The notes: generated from the sequence alone by a model not told the origin. 64,000 nt of DNA from Mesorhizobium sp. Root157 (GCF_001427385.1 NZ_LMGJ01000005.1:1-64000), one strand, 5' to 3'. Shown: positions 15,174-24,774, numbered from the stretch's first letter. Program-made: numbers and translations.

Positions 15174-16499
15174 CTAGCGGCCTGTAATGACATGCGGCAG
15201 CCACAGCGCGATCTGCGGAAAGATCATTATGATGATCAGCGACAATACCATCAGGAAGAAGAACGGCACGATCGACCGATAGATGTCCATCAGCGAAATT
15301 TCAGGCGGAGCCATGGCCCGCATGAGAAATAGATTGTACCCGAACGGCGGCGTTATATACGCGATCTGGCAGGTGATCGTGTAGAGGATGCCGAACCAGA
15401 TCGCGTTGAAGCCGAGGCTGACGACCAGCGGAATATAGAGCGGCGCGACGATGACCAGCATCGCGGTGTCGTCCAGGAACATGCCCATGATGATGAACGA
15501 AAGCAGCATCAGGCAGAGGATCGTCCAGGGCTGGAAATCCCAGGTGTCGAGCATCAGCGTCTTGACCGCCTTGACCGCGCCCAGACCGTCATAGACCGCG
15601 CTGAAGCACAGCGCGCCGAGAATGATCCACATGAACATGCAGCTGATGGCCAGCGTGTTGCGCGTCGAATCCTCGAAGACCTTGCGGTTGAGATTGCCAC
15701 CCCACCACGCGGCCAGCGTAGCAAGGCCCGCTCCCACGGCGGAGCTTTCGACCAGGCTCGTCGTACCCGTCATGAACAGGCCCATCATGATGAAGAAGAT
15801 GGCGAGCGGCAGCAGCCCTTCACGCAGAAGCTTGTATTTTTCGGCCCGCGTGATCTGGGCGCGCTCTTCCGCAGGCAGCGCCGGCCCAACGTCGGGCTGC
15901 AACAGGCACCGGATATAGACGTAGCCCGCAAAGACGACCGCCATCAAAAGGCCGGGGCCGACGCCCGCCAGCCACAGATCGAGCACCGGCTGGCGCGCGA
16001 TCATGGAATAAAGCACCAGCACCACGCTGGGCGGGATCAGGATGCCCAGCGACGACCCTGCCTGGATAACGCCCGTCACCATGACCTTGTCGTAGCCGTG
16101 GCGCAGCAGCTGCGGCAGCGCGATCGTCGCGCCGATCGCCATGCCGGCGACCGAAAGGCCGTTGAGCGCCGCGACCAGAACCATCAACCCGATAGTGCCG
16201 AGCGCCAGACCGCCGCGCACCGGCCCGAACCACACATGGAACATGCGGTACAGGCCCGAAGCGATGCCCGATTCCGAAAGCATGTAGCCCATGAACACGA
16301 AGAACGGCACGGTGATCAGCGGATACCAGTTCAGCACCTGGAACGAGGCGTTGAACGGCATTTCGAACGAGCCCTGCCCCCACAGCCACAAGGCCGCGGC
16401 AGAGCCGACGAAGCCGATGACACCGAAGACGCGCTGGCCGGTAAACAGCAGCACCATCATGGTGCCGAACATGAAAAGGGTAATGAGTTCCGAGCTCAT
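15174..16499 (-). CDS. TRAP transporter large permease (DctM family)
   Basis: A 441-residue protein with about 12 hydrophobic segments, including LPQLLRHGYDK after the conserved GMAIGATIALPQLL and a second repeat GILYTITCQIAYITPPFG. It carries the ion-coupled transport step. The start is the ATG at 16499, which overlaps the stop of the small subunit (ATGA); a longer upstream frame lacks membrane character. Together with DctQ and DctP it makes one complete TRAP system. Confidence 0.88.
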   Translation of the reverse strand: MSSELITLFMFGTMMVLLFTGQRVFGVIGFVGSAAALWLWGQGSFEMPFNASFQVLNWYPLITVPFFVFMGYMLSESGIASGLYRMFHVWFGPVRGGLALGTIGLMVLVAALNGLSVAGMAIGATIALPQLLRHGYDKVMVTGVIQAGSSLGILIPPSVVLVLYSMIARQPVLDLWLAGVGPGLLMAVVFAGYVYIRCLLQPDVGPALPAEERAQITRAEKYKLLREGLLPLAIFFIMMGLFMTGTTSLVESSAVGAGLATLAAWWGGNLNRKVFEDSTRNTLAISCMFMWIILGALCFSAVYDGLGAVKAVKTLMLDTWDFQPWTILCLMLLSFIIMGMFLDDTAMLVIVAPLYIPLVVSLGFNAIWFGILYTITCQIAYITPPFGYNLFLMRAMAPPEISLMDIYRSIVPFFFLMVLSLIIIMIFPQIALWLPHVITGR

Positions 16500-16999
16500 G
16501 CGATCGGCTTTCCGCGTGCGATGGCGACATCTTTGATGAATGTCGAGATGAGTTGCAAAAGCATCAGGAAGATGCCCACCGTCATCACGACCTTGATCGG
16601 CCACAATGGCGGCCCCCAGGCCGAATAATTCTTTTGACCGTAGACGATCGCATAGTTCGTACTCGACAGGGCGCCGCCGAACAGCACTACCAGGTAAAAG
16701 ATCACGAACAGGATGGTAAAGGCGTCGGTGACAGCCCGCTTTCGCGCCGACAGCCGGCCATAGAACAGATCCATGCGCACATGCTGGTCGAGTTGAAGGG
16801 TGTAGGCCCCGCCAAGAAGATAATAGGCCGAGAGCAGGAACTGCGACATTTCCAGCGCCCAGTTGATGGGAATGCCAAGAACGAGACGTGAAACCGTGGA
16901 GGCGAGCAAAATCGCGCCCATGACGAAGAACAGGTACATGGCGACCCGCCCAACTCGATAGTTGAGGGCGTCGACATATCTGACGAAGAGCTTTGCCAT
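16496..16999 (-). CDS. TRAP transporter small permease (DctQ family)
   Basis: A 167-residue protein with four predicted membrane helices (starts near 19, 47, 92 and 138) and the DctQ-typical short charged loop QLDQHVRMDLFYGRLS. It is coupled to the large permease by a 4-bp overlap and lies 19 bases downstream of the amidohydrolase gene, so the four genes are probably co-transcribed. Confidence 0.85.
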   Translation of the reverse strand: MAKLFVRYVDALNYRVGRVAMYLFFVMGAILLASTVSRLVLGIPINWALEMSQFLLSAYYLLGGAYTLQLDQHVRMDLFYGRLSARKRAVTDAFTILFVIFYLVVLFGGALSSTNYAIVYGQKNYSAWGPPLWPIKVVMTVGIFLMLLQLISTFIKDVAIARGKPIA

Positions 17000-17018
17000 T
17001 CGGGTCTTTCTTGCCGAG

Positions 17019-17876
17019 TCAACGGGTTGGTCGAAGGAAACTCTTCACATTGCCGGCGGCATCGCCAATGTGCGGTGCGACCGACTTTTCAGAAACAACG
17101 GGAGCCGTATTCTCTGCGGAAACAGTAATGGCGCCCAGCATGGTTCCCAGCAGTTGCGCCCATTTGCGCTGTCCCGCACCGGTCGAAATCTCGTCGTTGC
17201 GGATTTCGATCATGGCGCAGGCAAGCCCGCGCGAACGTGCGTGGCGCTCCAGCGTGAAATACACCAGATCGGCCGGTGAGTACGGCTCGTTGTCGCCGAC
17301 GACGATGCCGGCGACGCCGTTCAGCGCCCGCAGAAGCGGGACCGCGATGCGTTCGTCCTCGTCATGGATGATGCCGATATGCCAAGGCCGCGCCTTGCCG
17401 AGGTAGACGGGCGTGTAGGAATGGACCGACACGAGGCGCGTCTCGCGGCCGGCCGCGCTGCGCTCCTCGATCGTACGCTCGATGGTCTCGTGGAACGGCA
17501 GCCAGGCCAGATCGATGCGGGCCTGGCGCTGCGCCTGTGTGAGTTCGGCATTGCCCGGAATGGCGGTGGTCTCGCTGACTTCCGAAATCAGGTTCGGCGC
17601 ATCGAGCGGACGGTTGCAGTCGATGACAAGGCGCGAAACGCAGGTTTCGATGAGCGTGGCGTCAAGCGCCTGCGCCATGAGCCTTGCCACGGGAAGCGCG
17701 CCGGGGTCCCAGGCGATGTGGCGGGTGAGTTCGCTTGAAGCCAGACCAAGCGTACCGAATTCGGCGGGAATGAAATTGGAGGCATGGTCGCAGGTGAACA
17801 GATACGGACTCGATCCGCCCGGATTCGTCACCTTGACCGTCCCGGCCGGAACAAGGCTGTCTGGCTGTCTCCCCAT
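17019..17876 (-). CDS. N-formylglutamate amidohydrolase family protein
   Basis: A 285-residue member of the FGase (HutG-type) amidohydrolase family. Motifs are FTCDHASNFIP, HIAWDPGALPVARLM, SRLVIDCNRPLDAPN, VSVHSYTPVYLG and ACAMIEIRNDEIS, which carry the expected metal and substrate residues. There are no other hut genes nearby, so histidine breakdown is unlikely. First in an operon with a GS-like ligase and two dehydrogenases, it could cleave the final gamma-glutamyl amide and release glutamate (inference). The ATG at 17876 and a TTG two codons earlier both sit behind GGGGAG. Confidence 0.8.
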   Translation of the reverse strand: MGRQPDSLVPAGTVKVTNPGGSSPYLFTCDHASNFIPAEFGTLGLASSELTRHIAWDPGALPVARLMAQALDATLIETCVSRLVIDCNRPLDAPNLISEVSETTAIPGNAELTQAQRQARIDLAWLPFHETIERTIEERSAAGRETRLVSVHSYTPVYLGKARPWHIGIIHDEDERIAVPLLRALNGVAGIVVGDNEPYSPADLVYFTLERHARSRGLACAMIEIRNDEISTGAGQRKWAQLLGTMLGAITVSAENTAPVVSEKSVAPHIGDAAGNVKSFLRPTR

Positions 17877-17900
17877 AGCCAAAAAATCTCCCCTAGGCGC

Positions 17901-17974
17901 CGTATCATATGTTACGGATTTTACTTGGTTGCGCCAACGTGGATGATTTCATACACATTGTTCGAGTTTGTCAA
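17901..17974 (-). promoter_or_regulatory. divergent promoter region with a 16-bp palindrome
   Basis: CGTATCATATGTTACG (17901-17916) is a palindrome with one mismatched pair, placed just upstream of the amidohydrolase start. On the minus strand TTGACA (17969-17974) with TGAAAT 17 bases on (17946-17951) could be the promoter of the catabolic operon. The site lies between this operon and the divergent rpiR-type gene, so it is a candidate operator for that regulator. Confidence 0.5.
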
Positions 17975-18032
17975 ACGTGTTTTGTGAGCAGCGGGCCGGT
18001 TTGCGGCCCTTCGCCTGCGGAATGAGGATAAG

Positions 18033-18860
18033 ATGGCCTCCAGCATCGCCGAGCTGATCTCCGAACGCATAGACACCCTACCCGCCAGCGAGCGCCGGGC
18101 CGCCCAGACGCTGATCGCCAATTATCCGCTGATCGGGCTGAAGACGGTCGCCGATTTCTCGCAGCAGGCGGGTGTATCGTCGCCGACGATCCTGCGCTTC
18201 GTCGCCCGACTCGGTTTCCACAACTACCCCGAATTCCAGTCGGCGCTTCAGGACGAGCTTGCCGCGCAACTGCAGTCGCCGGCCTCGCGCACGTTTGCTC
18301 CGGCCGCATCCGGCGACGGCATCGTGTCGCCGACACTGGAAGCGACGCTCGACAATCTGCGCGAAACGTTCCGGCACATTTCCGACCGCCAGCTGGCCGG
18401 CATCGCCGCCAAGCTTTCGGACCGGCGCGGCCACATGTACCTGATCGGCGGACGCTTCACCGATCCGCTGGCCCGCTACATGGCGGCCCACATGGCGATC
18501 ATCCGCCCCAACGTCTTTCACCTCTCCGGGCAGGAAAGCATCTGGCGCGACCGGCTGATCGACATGGGCAAGCATGACGTGCTTTTGATCTTCGACATCC
18601 GCCGCTACCAGGAAAGCCTGGTCCGCTTTGCGGAAAAGGCCCATCACCGCGGAGTCCAGATCGTGTTGGTCACCGATCAGTGGCTGTCGCCGATCGCCCG
18701 CTTTGCCAGGCATGTCGTCGCCGGCCGCACGGCCATGCCCTCGGCCTGGGACTCTTCGGCTTCGCTCTTCGTCATCGCCGAAACGCTGATCGACGCGGTT
18801 ACGCGCCAACTCGATACGGAAGGCGCACGCCGCATCCGCGAGATGGAAGAGCTGCGCTAA
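18033..18860 (+). CDS. MurR/RpiR family transcriptional regulator
   Basis: A 275-residue regulator with an N-terminal HTH_6 domain (about 1-80, recognition region SQQAGVSSPTILRFVARLGF) and a C-terminal SIS domain (about 120-260: MYLIGGRFTDPLARYMA, DVLLIFDIRRY, IVLVTDQWLSP). The SIS domain usually binds a small metabolite that controls DNA binding. It is divergent from the minus-strand catabolic operon and is the natural candidate for its control. ATG has GAGGAT 5 bases upstream. Confidence 0.9.
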   Translation: MASSIAELISERIDTLPASERRAAQTLIANYPLIGLKTVADFSQQAGVSSPTILRFVARLGFHNYPEFQSALQDELAAQLQSPASRTFAPAASGDGIVSPTLEATLDNLRETFRHISDRQLAGIAAKLSDRRGHMYLIGGRFTDPLARYMAAHMAIIRPNVFHLSGQESIWRDRLIDMGKHDVLLIFDIRRYQESLVRFAEKAHHRGVQIVLVTDQWLSPIARFARHVVAGRTAMPSAWDSSASLFVIAETLIDAVTRQLDTEGARRIREMEELR

Positions 18861-19020
18861 CCACGCGAACGTTACGCAGATTTAATGTGCTTTGGGACCA
18901 GACACTTGGCATAAGGGCTCCATATCGAGCATTCCTTGCAAATTCTCGGTATAATGTGCCCAGCTATCCCGGCGCTGTGAAGCCGGCAGGCGCAATATCA
19001 GATTGCATACCGGAGCTCCG

Positions 19021-20178
19021 ATGACCGCCTGGAAGCAGCTAGTTTTGGCCCTCGTGATCCTTGTCGCGGCCGCCGCCGCCTGGGTTCGCTTTTTTCCGGG
19101 CGCGCCGGAAGTGCTCGCGCGCTGGGGCATCGAATGGGCGCATGCCTCGACGCCGGCGACGGAGACCGGTTCGATCCGGCGCAACGCGCAGGGCGCAGGC
19201 GAGCACCAGAAGGTCATCGTCGTCACGGCCCCGGCAACGGCCGCCACCATCAACGACAGGCTGCAGGCAATCGGCACCGGCCGCGCCAAGGCGACCGTCG
19301 GCGTAACCCCCTACGGCTCCGGCCGGCTGACGGAGGTTCTTGTCCAGTCCGGCGCGCATGTCGCGAAGGACCAGATTATCGCCAAGCTCGATTCGGCGAC
19401 CGAGGAAATCGCCGTCGAACGCGCCCGCGCCGAGCGCGACGATGCTGTTGCCAAGGCCGAGCGCATGCGCCAGTTGCGGGCCTCGAACGCGGCGACGCAG
19501 GTGCAGTTGACGGATGCCGAACTGGCGCAGCGCAACGCCGAATTGTCCCTGCATGACGCCGAGGTGGCGCTCGAACGCCGCTCCATCACCTCGCCCATTT
19601 CCGGTATCGTCGGCATCTTGCCGATCGAAGCCGGCAATTACGTCACCAGCCAGTCGTCCATCGCCACCATCGACGACCGCTCGAGCATCCTGGTTGATTT
19701 CTACGTGCCGGAGCGCTTCGCCCCGGCAATCAATATCGGCGCACCGATCACCGCGACACCGCTGGCCAACCCCGACAACCGCTATGACGGTGCGGTTTCG
19801 GCGATCGACAACAGGATCGACGAGAAGAGCCGCACGCTGTGGGTGCAGGCGACGATCGACAACCCCTCCGATTCGTTGCGCGCCGGCATGGCCTTCCAGA
19901 TCGGCATGCAATTTGCCGGCAACACCTATCCTGCCGTAAGCCCGCTGGCGGTGCAGTGGGGCACCGACGGCGCCTTCATCTGGACGGTGGAGGGCGGCAA
20001 GGCCAAGCGCGTTCCCGTACGCATCATCCAGCGCAATACTGAAAACGTCCTCGTAGACGGCCCGGTCAAGGCCGGCGCCATCGTCGTGACCGAGGGCGTG
20101 CAAAGCGTTCGTGAAGGCAGCGGCGTGAGCATTGCGGCGAGCGGCGAACCGCAAGCTGCCGAAGCCGGCGGCTCGTGA
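19021..20178 (+). CDS. RND efflux system periplasmic adaptor (membrane fusion protein)
   Basis: A 385-residue adaptor with one N-terminal membrane anchor (LVLALVILVAAAAAW) and no lipobox. It has the typical order of beta-barrel/lipoyl half (LTEVLVQSGAHVAKDQIIAKL), alpha-hairpin (about 135-180), second lipoyl half (RRSITSPISGIVGILPIEAG) and a C-terminal barrel. It bridges the RND pump to an outer-membrane channel, which is not encoded nearby. The ATG at 19021 has GGAG 6 bases upstream. The pump gene starts 13 bases after its stop. Confidence 0.9.
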   Translation: MTAWKQLVLALVILVAAAAAWVRFFPGAPEVLARWGIEWAHASTPATETGSIRRNAQGAGEHQKVIVVTAPATAATINDRLQAIGTGRAKATVGVTPYGSGRLTEVLVQSGAHVAKDQIIAKLDSATEEIAVERARAERDDAVAKAERMRQLRASNAATQVQLTDAELAQRNAELSLHDAEVALERRSITSPISGIVGILPIEAGNYVTSQSSIATIDDRSSILVDFYVPERFAPAINIGAPITATPLANPDNRYDGAVSAIDNRIDEKSRTLWVQATIDNPSDSLRAGMAFQIGMQFAGNTYPAVSPLAVQWGTDGAFIWTVEGGKAKRVPVRIIQRNTENVLVDGPVKAGAIVVTEGVQSVREGSGVSIAASGEPQAAEAGGS

Positions 20179-20191
20179 GCGGGATGCCACG

Positions 20192-23100
20192 ATGAAGAAC
20201 GAAACCCAAAACGGCGAAACCGGCCTGACAGCGCTGTTCATCCGCCGTCCCGTCATGGCCTTCGTCATCAATACGCTGATCGCCGTTGCCGGCCTCGCCG
20301 CCTTCTACGGCGTGGAGGTGCGCGAACTGCCGGACGTGGACCGGGCGGTGATTTCGGTCAGCACCAACTTCTCGGGCGCCGCCGCCGAAACCGTGGACCG
20401 GGAACTGACCGATGTGATCGAGGGCGTCGTCGCCCGCGTTTCCGGCGTCAAGTCGATATCGTCGCGATCCTCTTACGGCTCCAGCCGCGTGACCGTCGAA
20501 TTCAACGACGGCGTGGACCTGAACGTTGCGGCTTCCGACGTGCGCGACGCGGTCGGGCGCATCACCAGCCAGATACCGGACGAGGCGGATGCGCCCCGCA
20601 TCGTCAAGGCCGACGCCAATGCCGATGCGGTGATACGCCTTGCCGTGACTTCGGACACCATGTCGGTCGAAGACATGACGACCATCGTGGAAGACCAGAT
20701 CGAGGATACGCTGGCTTCGGTATCCGGCGTGGCCGACGTGCAGATCTACGGCGACCGCGAAAAGATATTCCGCATCGACGTCGACCAGGCCAAACTGGCC
20801 AGCCTTGGCTACACCGTCGCCGACCTGCGCCGCGTGCTTGCTTCGGTCGCCTTCGATTCGCCGTCCGGATCGATCACCACCAGCGATCAGAACCTGATCG
20901 TGCGCACCACCGCTGAAGTGAACACGCCAGAGGCCTTCGAGCAGATCGTCATCGACGGCACGACCCATATCGGCGACGTGGCGACGGTGACGCTGGGCCC
21001 CGACACCGGCCAGAGCACGTTGCGCTCGGACGGCAAGGCCGGCATCGGCATCGGCATCGTGCGCGCCGCCGAATCCAACACGCTGGATATCTCCAACGGC
21101 GTGAAGGCAGCCGTCGCCTCAATTCAGGAAAATCTTCCGCAAGGCATGACCATCAAGGTGACCAGCGACGACGCGGTGTTCGTCAGCGGCGCCGTGCACG
21201 AAGTCGAGATCGCGCTGATGCTGGCCATCTCCATCGTGCTGATCGTCATCTACGTGTTCCTGCTCGACTGGCGCGCGACGCTGATCCCCGCCCTGTCGAT
21301 GCCGGTGGCGATGATCGGGACCATCGCGGCCATCTATCTTGCCGGTTTCTCGATCAACATCCTGACCTTGCTGGCGCTGGTGCTTGCCACCGGACTTGTG
21401 GTGGACGACGCCATCGTAGTGCTGGAAAACATCGTGCGCCGCCGCAACGAGGGGCTGGGGCCGCGCGCTGCCGCCGTGCTCGGCGCCAAGGAAGTGTTCT
21501 TCGCCGTCATCGCCACCACCGCCACGCTGGTCGCCGTGTTCGTGCCGATCTCCTTTCTGCCCGGCCAGACCGGCGGCCTGTTTCGCGAATTCGGCTTCGT
21601 GCTCGCCATCGCGGTGCTTCTGTCCTGCGTCGTGGCGCTGACGCTCTGCCCGATGCTGGCATCGCGCATGCTGACCGGCGCCTCGCTTCATCCCGGCGGC
21701 AATCGCGGCATCGTCGGCAGGATCGGCAGGGCGCTGGGAAATCTCTACCGGCGCTGCCTGCGCGCCTGCCTCGACGCACCGTGGCTGGTCGTTTTGGCGG
21801 CAATTCTGTTTGCCGGCACCGCCTTTGCCCTGTTCGGCACCATCCGCCAGGAATTGACGCCTACCGAGGACCGCTCCGTCGTGCTGATGCGCATCAACGC
21901 ACCGCAAGGCGTGAGCCTCGACTATACCGCCTCGCAGATCCGCCAGATCGAAGCGCTCCTGGAGCCGATGCGCAAATCGGGCGAGATCGAAAGCACCTTC
22001 CAGTTTGCCGGTAACGGCGGTTCCTACAACAGCGGCTTCATGGTGGTGACGCTGGCGCCGTGGGATCAGCGCAGCCGCACCCAGCAGCAGATCATGGCTG
22101 AGATCAGGGCGCTTGCCGCGGCCGTGCCAAGCGTGCAGGTCTTCACCATGCAGCCGAACAGCCTCGGCATTCGCGGCGCCGGCAACGGCCTGCAGTTCGC
22201 TTTGGTCGGCAACGATCGCACGGCTTTGAGCGAGGCGGCGAACAAGATCATCGACGAATTGCGCAACGACCCGCGCTTCCAGCAGCCCCGGCTGTCGATC
22301 GACCCGACCCAGCCGCAGCTTGCCGTGGCCATCGACCGGGAGCGCGCCTCCGATCTCGGCATCGACATCACCGGCCTTGCCAACACCTTGCAAGCCATGC
22401 TGGACGGCAACGACATCGGCGACGTCTATATCGGCGACCGCGCCTATGGCGTGAAGCTGGTGTCGACCACCAATCCGATCAACGATCCGACCGATCTGGA
22501 GAACGTGTTCCTCAAGACCGGCGACGGACGCTACGTGCCGATGTCGACCATCGCCACGCTGACCGAGAAGGCGGTGCCGCCGACGCTGACACGCGAGCAA
22601 AGGCAGCCTTCGGTCGCCGTCACCACCAACCTCGCCGACGATTTCGCACTGGGCGACGCGCTGAGCCGGGTAAAGGAGATCGCCAATCCGCTGCTGCCCG
22701 CAGGCGCGCGGCTGCTGCCGCAGGCCGAGGCCGCGACGCTTGGCGAAACCAACAGCGGCATGGTCACCATCTTCGGCTTCGCGCTGGTCATCATCCTCCT
22801 GGTGCTGGCGGCGCAGTTCGAGAGCTTCGTTTCGGCAATCATCATCATGGCGACGGTGCCGCTGGGGCTGGCCTGCGCCATCCTGGCCATGATCCTGACC
22901 GGCACCAGCCTCAACGCCTACAGCCAGATCGGCCTTGTGCTCCTGGTCGGCGTGATGGCCAAGAACGGCATCCTCATCGTCGAGTTCGCCAATCAGTTGC
23001 GTGATCGGGGGCTTGGCGTGCGCGAAGCGATCGAAGAAGCATCCAACATCCGGCTCAGGCCGGTGATGATGACGATGATCTGTACCGTGCTTGGCGGCCT

Positions 23101-23320
23101 GCCGCTGGTGCTGGCCAGCGGTGCCGGCGCCGAGGCGCGCATTGCGCTGGGCTGGGTGATCGTCGGGGGTCTCGGCCTTGCGGCGATCTCGACGCTGTTC
23201 CTGACGCCGGTCGCCTATCTCCTGCTCGGCCGTTTCGTCCAGCCGAAGTCGCACGAAGAGGCCCGCCTGAAGCGCGAACTGGAGGAAGCCGCCTACACCA
23301 ATGTGGAGCCGGCCGAATAA
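20192..23320 (+). CDS. RND efflux transporter permease (AcrB/HAE1-type)
   Basis: A 1042-residue inner-membrane pump with the expected two repeats of six helices and two large periplasmic loops (about 40-330 and 560-860). The proton-relay pair is in VLATGLVVDDAIVVLENI. It exports drugs, dyes or other hydrophobic compounds by proton antiport with the adaptor upstream. The ATG at 20192 gives the usual family N-terminus (FIRRPVMAFVIN follows). The substrate is unknown. Confidence 0.92.
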   Translation: MKNETQNGETGLTALFIRRPVMAFVINTLIAVAGLAAFYGVEVRELPDVDRAVISVSTNFSGAAAETVDRELTDVIEGVVARVSGVKSISSRSSYGSSRVTVEFNDGVDLNVAASDVRDAVGRITSQIPDEADAPRIVKADANADAVIRLAVTSDTMSVEDMTTIVEDQIEDTLASVSGVADVQIYGDREKIFRIDVDQAKLASLGYTVADLRRVLASVAFDSPSGSITTSDQNLIVRTTAEVNTPEAFEQIVIDGTTHIGDVATVTLGPDTGQSTLRSDGKAGIGIGIVRAAESNTLDISNGVKAAVASIQENLPQGMTIKVTSDDAVFVSGAVHEVEIALMLAISIVLIVIYVFLLDWRATLIPALSMPVAMIGTIAAIYLAGFSINILTLLALVLATGLVVDDAIVVLENIVRRRNEGLGPRAAAVLGAKEVFFAVIATTATLVAVFVPISFLPGQTGGLFREFGFVLAIAVLLSCVVALTLCPMLASRMLTGASLHPGGNRGIVGRIGRALGNLYRRCLRACLDAPWLVVLAAILFAGTAFALFGTIRQELTPTEDRSVVLMRINAPQGVSLDYTASQIRQIEALLEPMRKSGEIESTFQFAGNGGSYNSGFMVVTLAPWDQRSRTQQQIMAEIRALAAAVPSVQVFTMQPNSLGIRGAGNGLQFALVGNDRTALSEAANKIIDELRNDPRFQQPRLSIDPTQPQLAVAIDRERASDLGIDITGLANTLQAMLDGNDIGDVYIGDRAYGVKLVSTTNPINDPTDLENVFLKTGDGRYVPMSTIATLTEKAVPPTLTREQRQPSVAVTTNLADDFALGDALSRVKEIANPLLPAGARLLPQAEAATLGETNSGMVTIFGFALVIILLVLAAQFESFVSAIIIMATVPLGLACAILAMILTGTSLNAYSQIGLVLLVGVMAKNGILIVEFANQLRDRGLGVREAIEEASNIRLRPVMMTMICTVLGGLPLVLASGAGAEARIALGWVIVGGLGLAAISTLFLTPVAYLLLGRFVQPKSHEEARLKRELEEAAYTNVEPAE

Positions 23321-23431
23321 GGCATGGCCGTAGGCCTGTCGCCGCCGGATGACAAGGCGGGCTCAACCCTCTATTGGTGCCGCATCAGGTCGCAGTGACC
23401 TGGGCGCGACCCAAGACGAGAACCGATCCGA

Positions 23432-23911
23432 ATGACCCCGATCACGCTCGAGCAGTTACTGGACAGCCCCGGCAAGGAAGTCGGCGTTTCGCCATGGCGG
23501 GTGGTCTCGCAGACCATGATCGACCAATTCGCCGACGCCACCGACGATCACCAGTTCATCCATTGCGACCCGGAACGCGCGGCGCGCGAAACGCCTTTCG
23601 GCGGCACCATCGCCCACGGATTCCTGCTTCTGTCGCTGTTGTCCGCCATGACCTTCGAGACTTTGCCGCCCCTGGAAAACGGCAAGATGGGCGTCAATCA
23701 AGGCTTCGACCAGATCCGCTTCCTGGCACCGGTCAAGACCGGGTCGCGCATCCGCGCCCGCTTCGTCTTGGCCGACGTCAAGGCCCGCCCCTCCGGCTGG
23801 GTGCAGGTAACGCATGACGTTACCGTCGAAATCGAAGGCGCCAGGAAGCCGGCGCTCACCGCACGCTGGCTGACGCTGACCTTTGTCGAGCCGCAACGGC
23901 AGCCCGCCTGA
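23432..23911 (+). CDS. MaoC-like (R)-specific enoyl-CoA hydratase (NodN-related)
   Basis: A 159-residue hot-dog fold enzyme. The hydratase motif is visible as DQFADATDDHQFIHCDPERA followed by TPFGGTIAHGFLLLSL, with the catalytic Asp and His of the D-x5-H type site. It is similar in length and motif to NodN and related hydratases. It would add water to a 2-enoyl-CoA. The pump genes upstream and the regulator downstream are not obviously connected. Confidence 0.85.
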   Translation: MTPITLEQLLDSPGKEVGVSPWRVVSQTMIDQFADATDDHQFIHCDPERAARETPFGGTIAHGFLLLSLLSAMTFETLPPLENGKMGVNQGFDQIRFLAPVKTGSRIRARFVLADVKARPSGWVQVTHDVTVEIEGARKPALTARWLTLTFVEPQRQPA

Positions 23912-24030
23912 TTTCCCGAGCGGCGTAGCGGGCAGCGGTTGCGCGTCAACCATGTTCCCTTGCGGCATCTTGCTCCCTCGCCCACGGGCTTTATATAGGA
24001 ATCGGGGACGGGAGTGAGAAAGGTCAGCTG

Positions 24031-24675
24031 TTGTTGCACAACGCCAAGCAGCGTCGTGAGCTGCGCAGGGCGAGTTTGCGTTCCGAACTGATCGCCGCAG
24101 CCCACAAGCTCGTCCAGGAAGAGGGCTATGACGCCCTGACCATCCGAAAATTGGCACAGCGTGTCGGCCTCGCGCCGATGTCGGTCTATTCCTATTTCGC
24201 CGACAAGCAGGACATCCTCTACGCCCTGGCCGAAGACGCGTTCGAAGCGCTGGCCCAGCGTATCGAGCAACACCAGTCCGACGATCCGCTGGAGGCATTG
24301 CGCGCCGTGATGGTCGAATATGCCGCCTTCGGCCTCGGCAACCCCGACGAATACCGCATCGTCGCCATGACCGAACATGTCACGCCTGCGGAAAAACTGG
24401 AGGCGGGCCAGCCGCAAGAGCGCAATCCGGCTATGGAACTGCTGATCGGCCGCGTCGAGGCGTGCGTGAAAGCCGGCAAGCTGAGCGGCGACGCCCGCGC
24501 GATCGCCACCATGCTGTGGGCGGTGGGGCACGGCACGATCGCCTTGCTGATCACATTTCCTCACTATCAGTTCGGCGAGGCGAAGGTCTTCGCAGAACGC
24601 ATGTACGATCTCACCCTCGCAGGCCTGACCGCCCAACACATCGCGCCATTGAGCGACGAACCCGCCACCTGCTGA
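24031..24675 (+). CDS. TetR/AcrR family transcriptional regulator
   Basis: A 214-residue regulator with an N-terminal HTH (about 14-60: AAHKLVQEEGYDALTIRKLA, then VGLAPMSVYSYFADKQDILY) and an alpha-helical ligand domain. The start appears to be TTG, with no in-frame ATG before the HTH. GTAC palindromes downstream (24775-24837) could be its operators (inference). The RND pump lies about 0.7 kb upstream in the same orientation. Confidence 0.85.
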   Translation: MLHNAKQRRELRRASLRSELIAAAHKLVQEEGYDALTIRKLAQRVGLAPMSVYSYFADKQDILYALAEDAFEALAQRIEQHQSDDPLEALRAVMVEYAAFGLGNPDEYRIVAMTEHVTPAEKLEAGQPQERNPAMELLIGRVEACVKAGKLSGDARAIATMLWAVGHGTIALLITFPHYQFGEAKVFAERMYDLTLAGLTAQHIAPLSDEPATC

Positions 24676-24774
24676 TCGCGGCAAGACGCCCTGCTTGCCG
24701 GCACCCACGTTCAACCCGCTTGCGCGAATGGCGGCCTTTGAGCGTTACTTCAGGTTGTGCCTAGATCAAAAGCC

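Noticed and set aside
17019-17876. hutG of histidine degradation
   Set aside because: The protein is in the FGase family, but no hutH, hutU or hutI gene is nearby and the operon partners point to amine catabolism, so no hut symbol was assigned.
21119-23254. A 711-codon open frame on the minus strand
   Set aside because: It is antisense to the RND pump gene, with a low-complexity His/Arg/Gln/Asp-rich translation and no ribosome binding site. The pump gene is certain.
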